From: Corynebacterium camporealensis
GTDB lineage: Bacteria; Actinomycetota; Actinomycetes; Mycobacteriales; Mycobacteriaceae
NCBI RefSeq assembly: GCF_000980815.1
Contig: NZ_CP011311.1
Coordinates: 558,001-622,000, forward strand
DNA length: 64,000 nt
Direction of reading: 5' to 3'
The notes beneath the pieces were generated by a model. It had not been told where the DNA came from, did no database searches, and was given only the letters and a program-made list of their open reading frames with translations. Made by a program: the position numbers and the translations under genes. This document shows positions 63,519 through 64,000 of the stretch, piece after piece (the stretch's first letter is position 1; each line of letters begins with the position of its first letter).

Positions 63519-63665
63519 ATACGAAAAGGGTCCGGAATGAATCCGGACCCTTCTCGCGTTCTCTATCTCTCTCATGCGTACCGCATCTCAGCCGTACGAG
63601 ATTCATTATGCACAGCCACGCTGAAACGACAGTGGCACGAACCTGGCAACTACCTGCCGGTTTAG
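63519..63665. repeat. tandem duplication, copy 2
   Basis: The second copy begins 206 bp after the first and reaches the stop codon of the partial gene at 63662. Its hairpin at 63526-63552 ends in CCCTTTTCG on the minus strand and is the likely terminator of that gene. Confidence 0.92.
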
Positions 63666-64000
63666 AACCTCGAGCTACCGCCTGAGCCGGAGAAGCCAGA
63701 GCTAAAGCTGGAGTTGACCCCGCCAGAAGAACTGTTGGAGTTGAAGGATTGCGCCGTCGAATTCCAGACACTGAGCTGGTAGTAGGGGATAAACCCGTAG
63801 ACACCAGCACCGGCAAAGAAGCCGCGGTCGTAGATATCTGCTTCCTTTGGTGTCTCGTCAGCGTTGTTCTTCTGTTGCAGCAGGTTCTGCAGCGCATGCA
63901 TGGCGCGCGAACTGCGGTTGAGCAAAGTCAGGTAGTTCTCCATGAACTCTGGCTGGGTGGGATTGTGGCTCAGTTCGCGTGCATCCCGTTCTAGGATGCG
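63662..64000 (-). CDS. partial protein with Ser/Gly-rich C-terminus
   Basis: The frame is open to the right edge, so the N-terminus lies outside. The 112 visible residues begin RILERDARELSHNP, contain a helical part (YLTLLNRSSRAMHALQNLL) and end in a low-complexity Ser/Gly/Asn tail closing with SGSGGSSRF. Such tails occur at the ends of corynebacterial TPM/DUF5129-like envelope proteins, which I consider the best guess. An internal ATG at 63943 should not be taken as the start. Confidence 0.65.
   Translation of the reverse strand, partial: RILERDARELSHNPTQPEFMENYLTLLNRSSRAMHALQNLLQQKNNADETPKEADIYDRGFFAGAGVYGFIPYYQLSVWNSTAQSFNSNSSSGGVNSSFSSGFSGSGGSSRF

Noticed and set aside
63368..63685. A 105-codon frame on the plus strand through the duplicated region
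   Set aside because: It is built from the duplicated terminator sequence and runs antisense into the end of the partial gene.

Overview
The window looks like a chromosome segment of a Corynebacterium-type actinobacterium. The coding DNA is GC-rich. The Cas9, tracrRNA and CRISPR repeat closely resemble what I recall of the Corynebacterium diphtheriae type II-C system. The sugar and glycerol-phosphate transporters, the secreted proteins with Gly/Ser-linked hydrophobic tails and the leaderless-looking promoters also fit. No rRNA, tRNA or insertion sequence was recognised.

Layout. 1-8.2 kb is metabolic: the tail of an acyl-CoA ligase, a zinc alcohol dehydrogenase with a multi-pass permease, a minus-strand group of MHS-type transporter, HSL-type esterase and short-chain dehydrogenase, and a secreted CAP-domain protein whose signal peptide is frameshifted. 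8.7-25.2 kb is a four-gene plus-strand operon: a DrmD-like SNF2 helicase, a 1542-aa adenine methylase, a 2148-aa DEAD/DUF1998 helicase with a nuclease-like C-terminus, and a UvrD-type helicase with a RelE/ParE-like N-terminus. It reads as an anti-phage system that mixes DISARM and Druantia parts. It is followed by an AT-rich, gene-poor stretch (25.2-26.5 kb), a frameshifted alcohol dehydrogenase, a gene remnant, and an AAA/DUF4143 ATPase preceded by 23-bp tandem repeats.

29.6-32.8 kb holds a short-chain dehydrogenase and an ascorbate-type PTS (fused IIA-IIB plus IIC). 33.0-39.3 kb is a compact type II-C CRISPR-Cas locus: 26 identical 36-bp repeats at an exact 64-bp period, then cas2, cas1, cas9 and tracrRNA on the opposite strand.

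39.4-64 kb is again metabolic: two SdaC-like amino-acid permease paralogues about 21 kb apart, a large secreted metallophosphoesterase, a stand-alone trpB, an M20 peptidase, a ugpAEBC-like glycerol-3-phosphate ABC transporter, and an orphan HipB-like regulator. An acyl-CoA dehydrogenase/CoA-transferase pair lies divergent from a LysR regulator. Next come a carboxylesterase with a Baeyer-Villiger monooxygenase, then an enoyl-CoA hydratase with a 3-hydroxyacyl-CoA dehydrogenase. A CDF-type transporter, a YrhK-like protein and a partial Ser/Gly-tailed protein close the window; the last two are separated by a 147-bp tandem duplication.

The catabolic genes fit together as a ketone or ester route: the monooxygenase inserts oxygen into a ketone, the esterase splits the ester, and dehydrogenases, ligase and beta-oxidation enzymes handle the products. 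The two defence loci are separate and about 8 kb apart.
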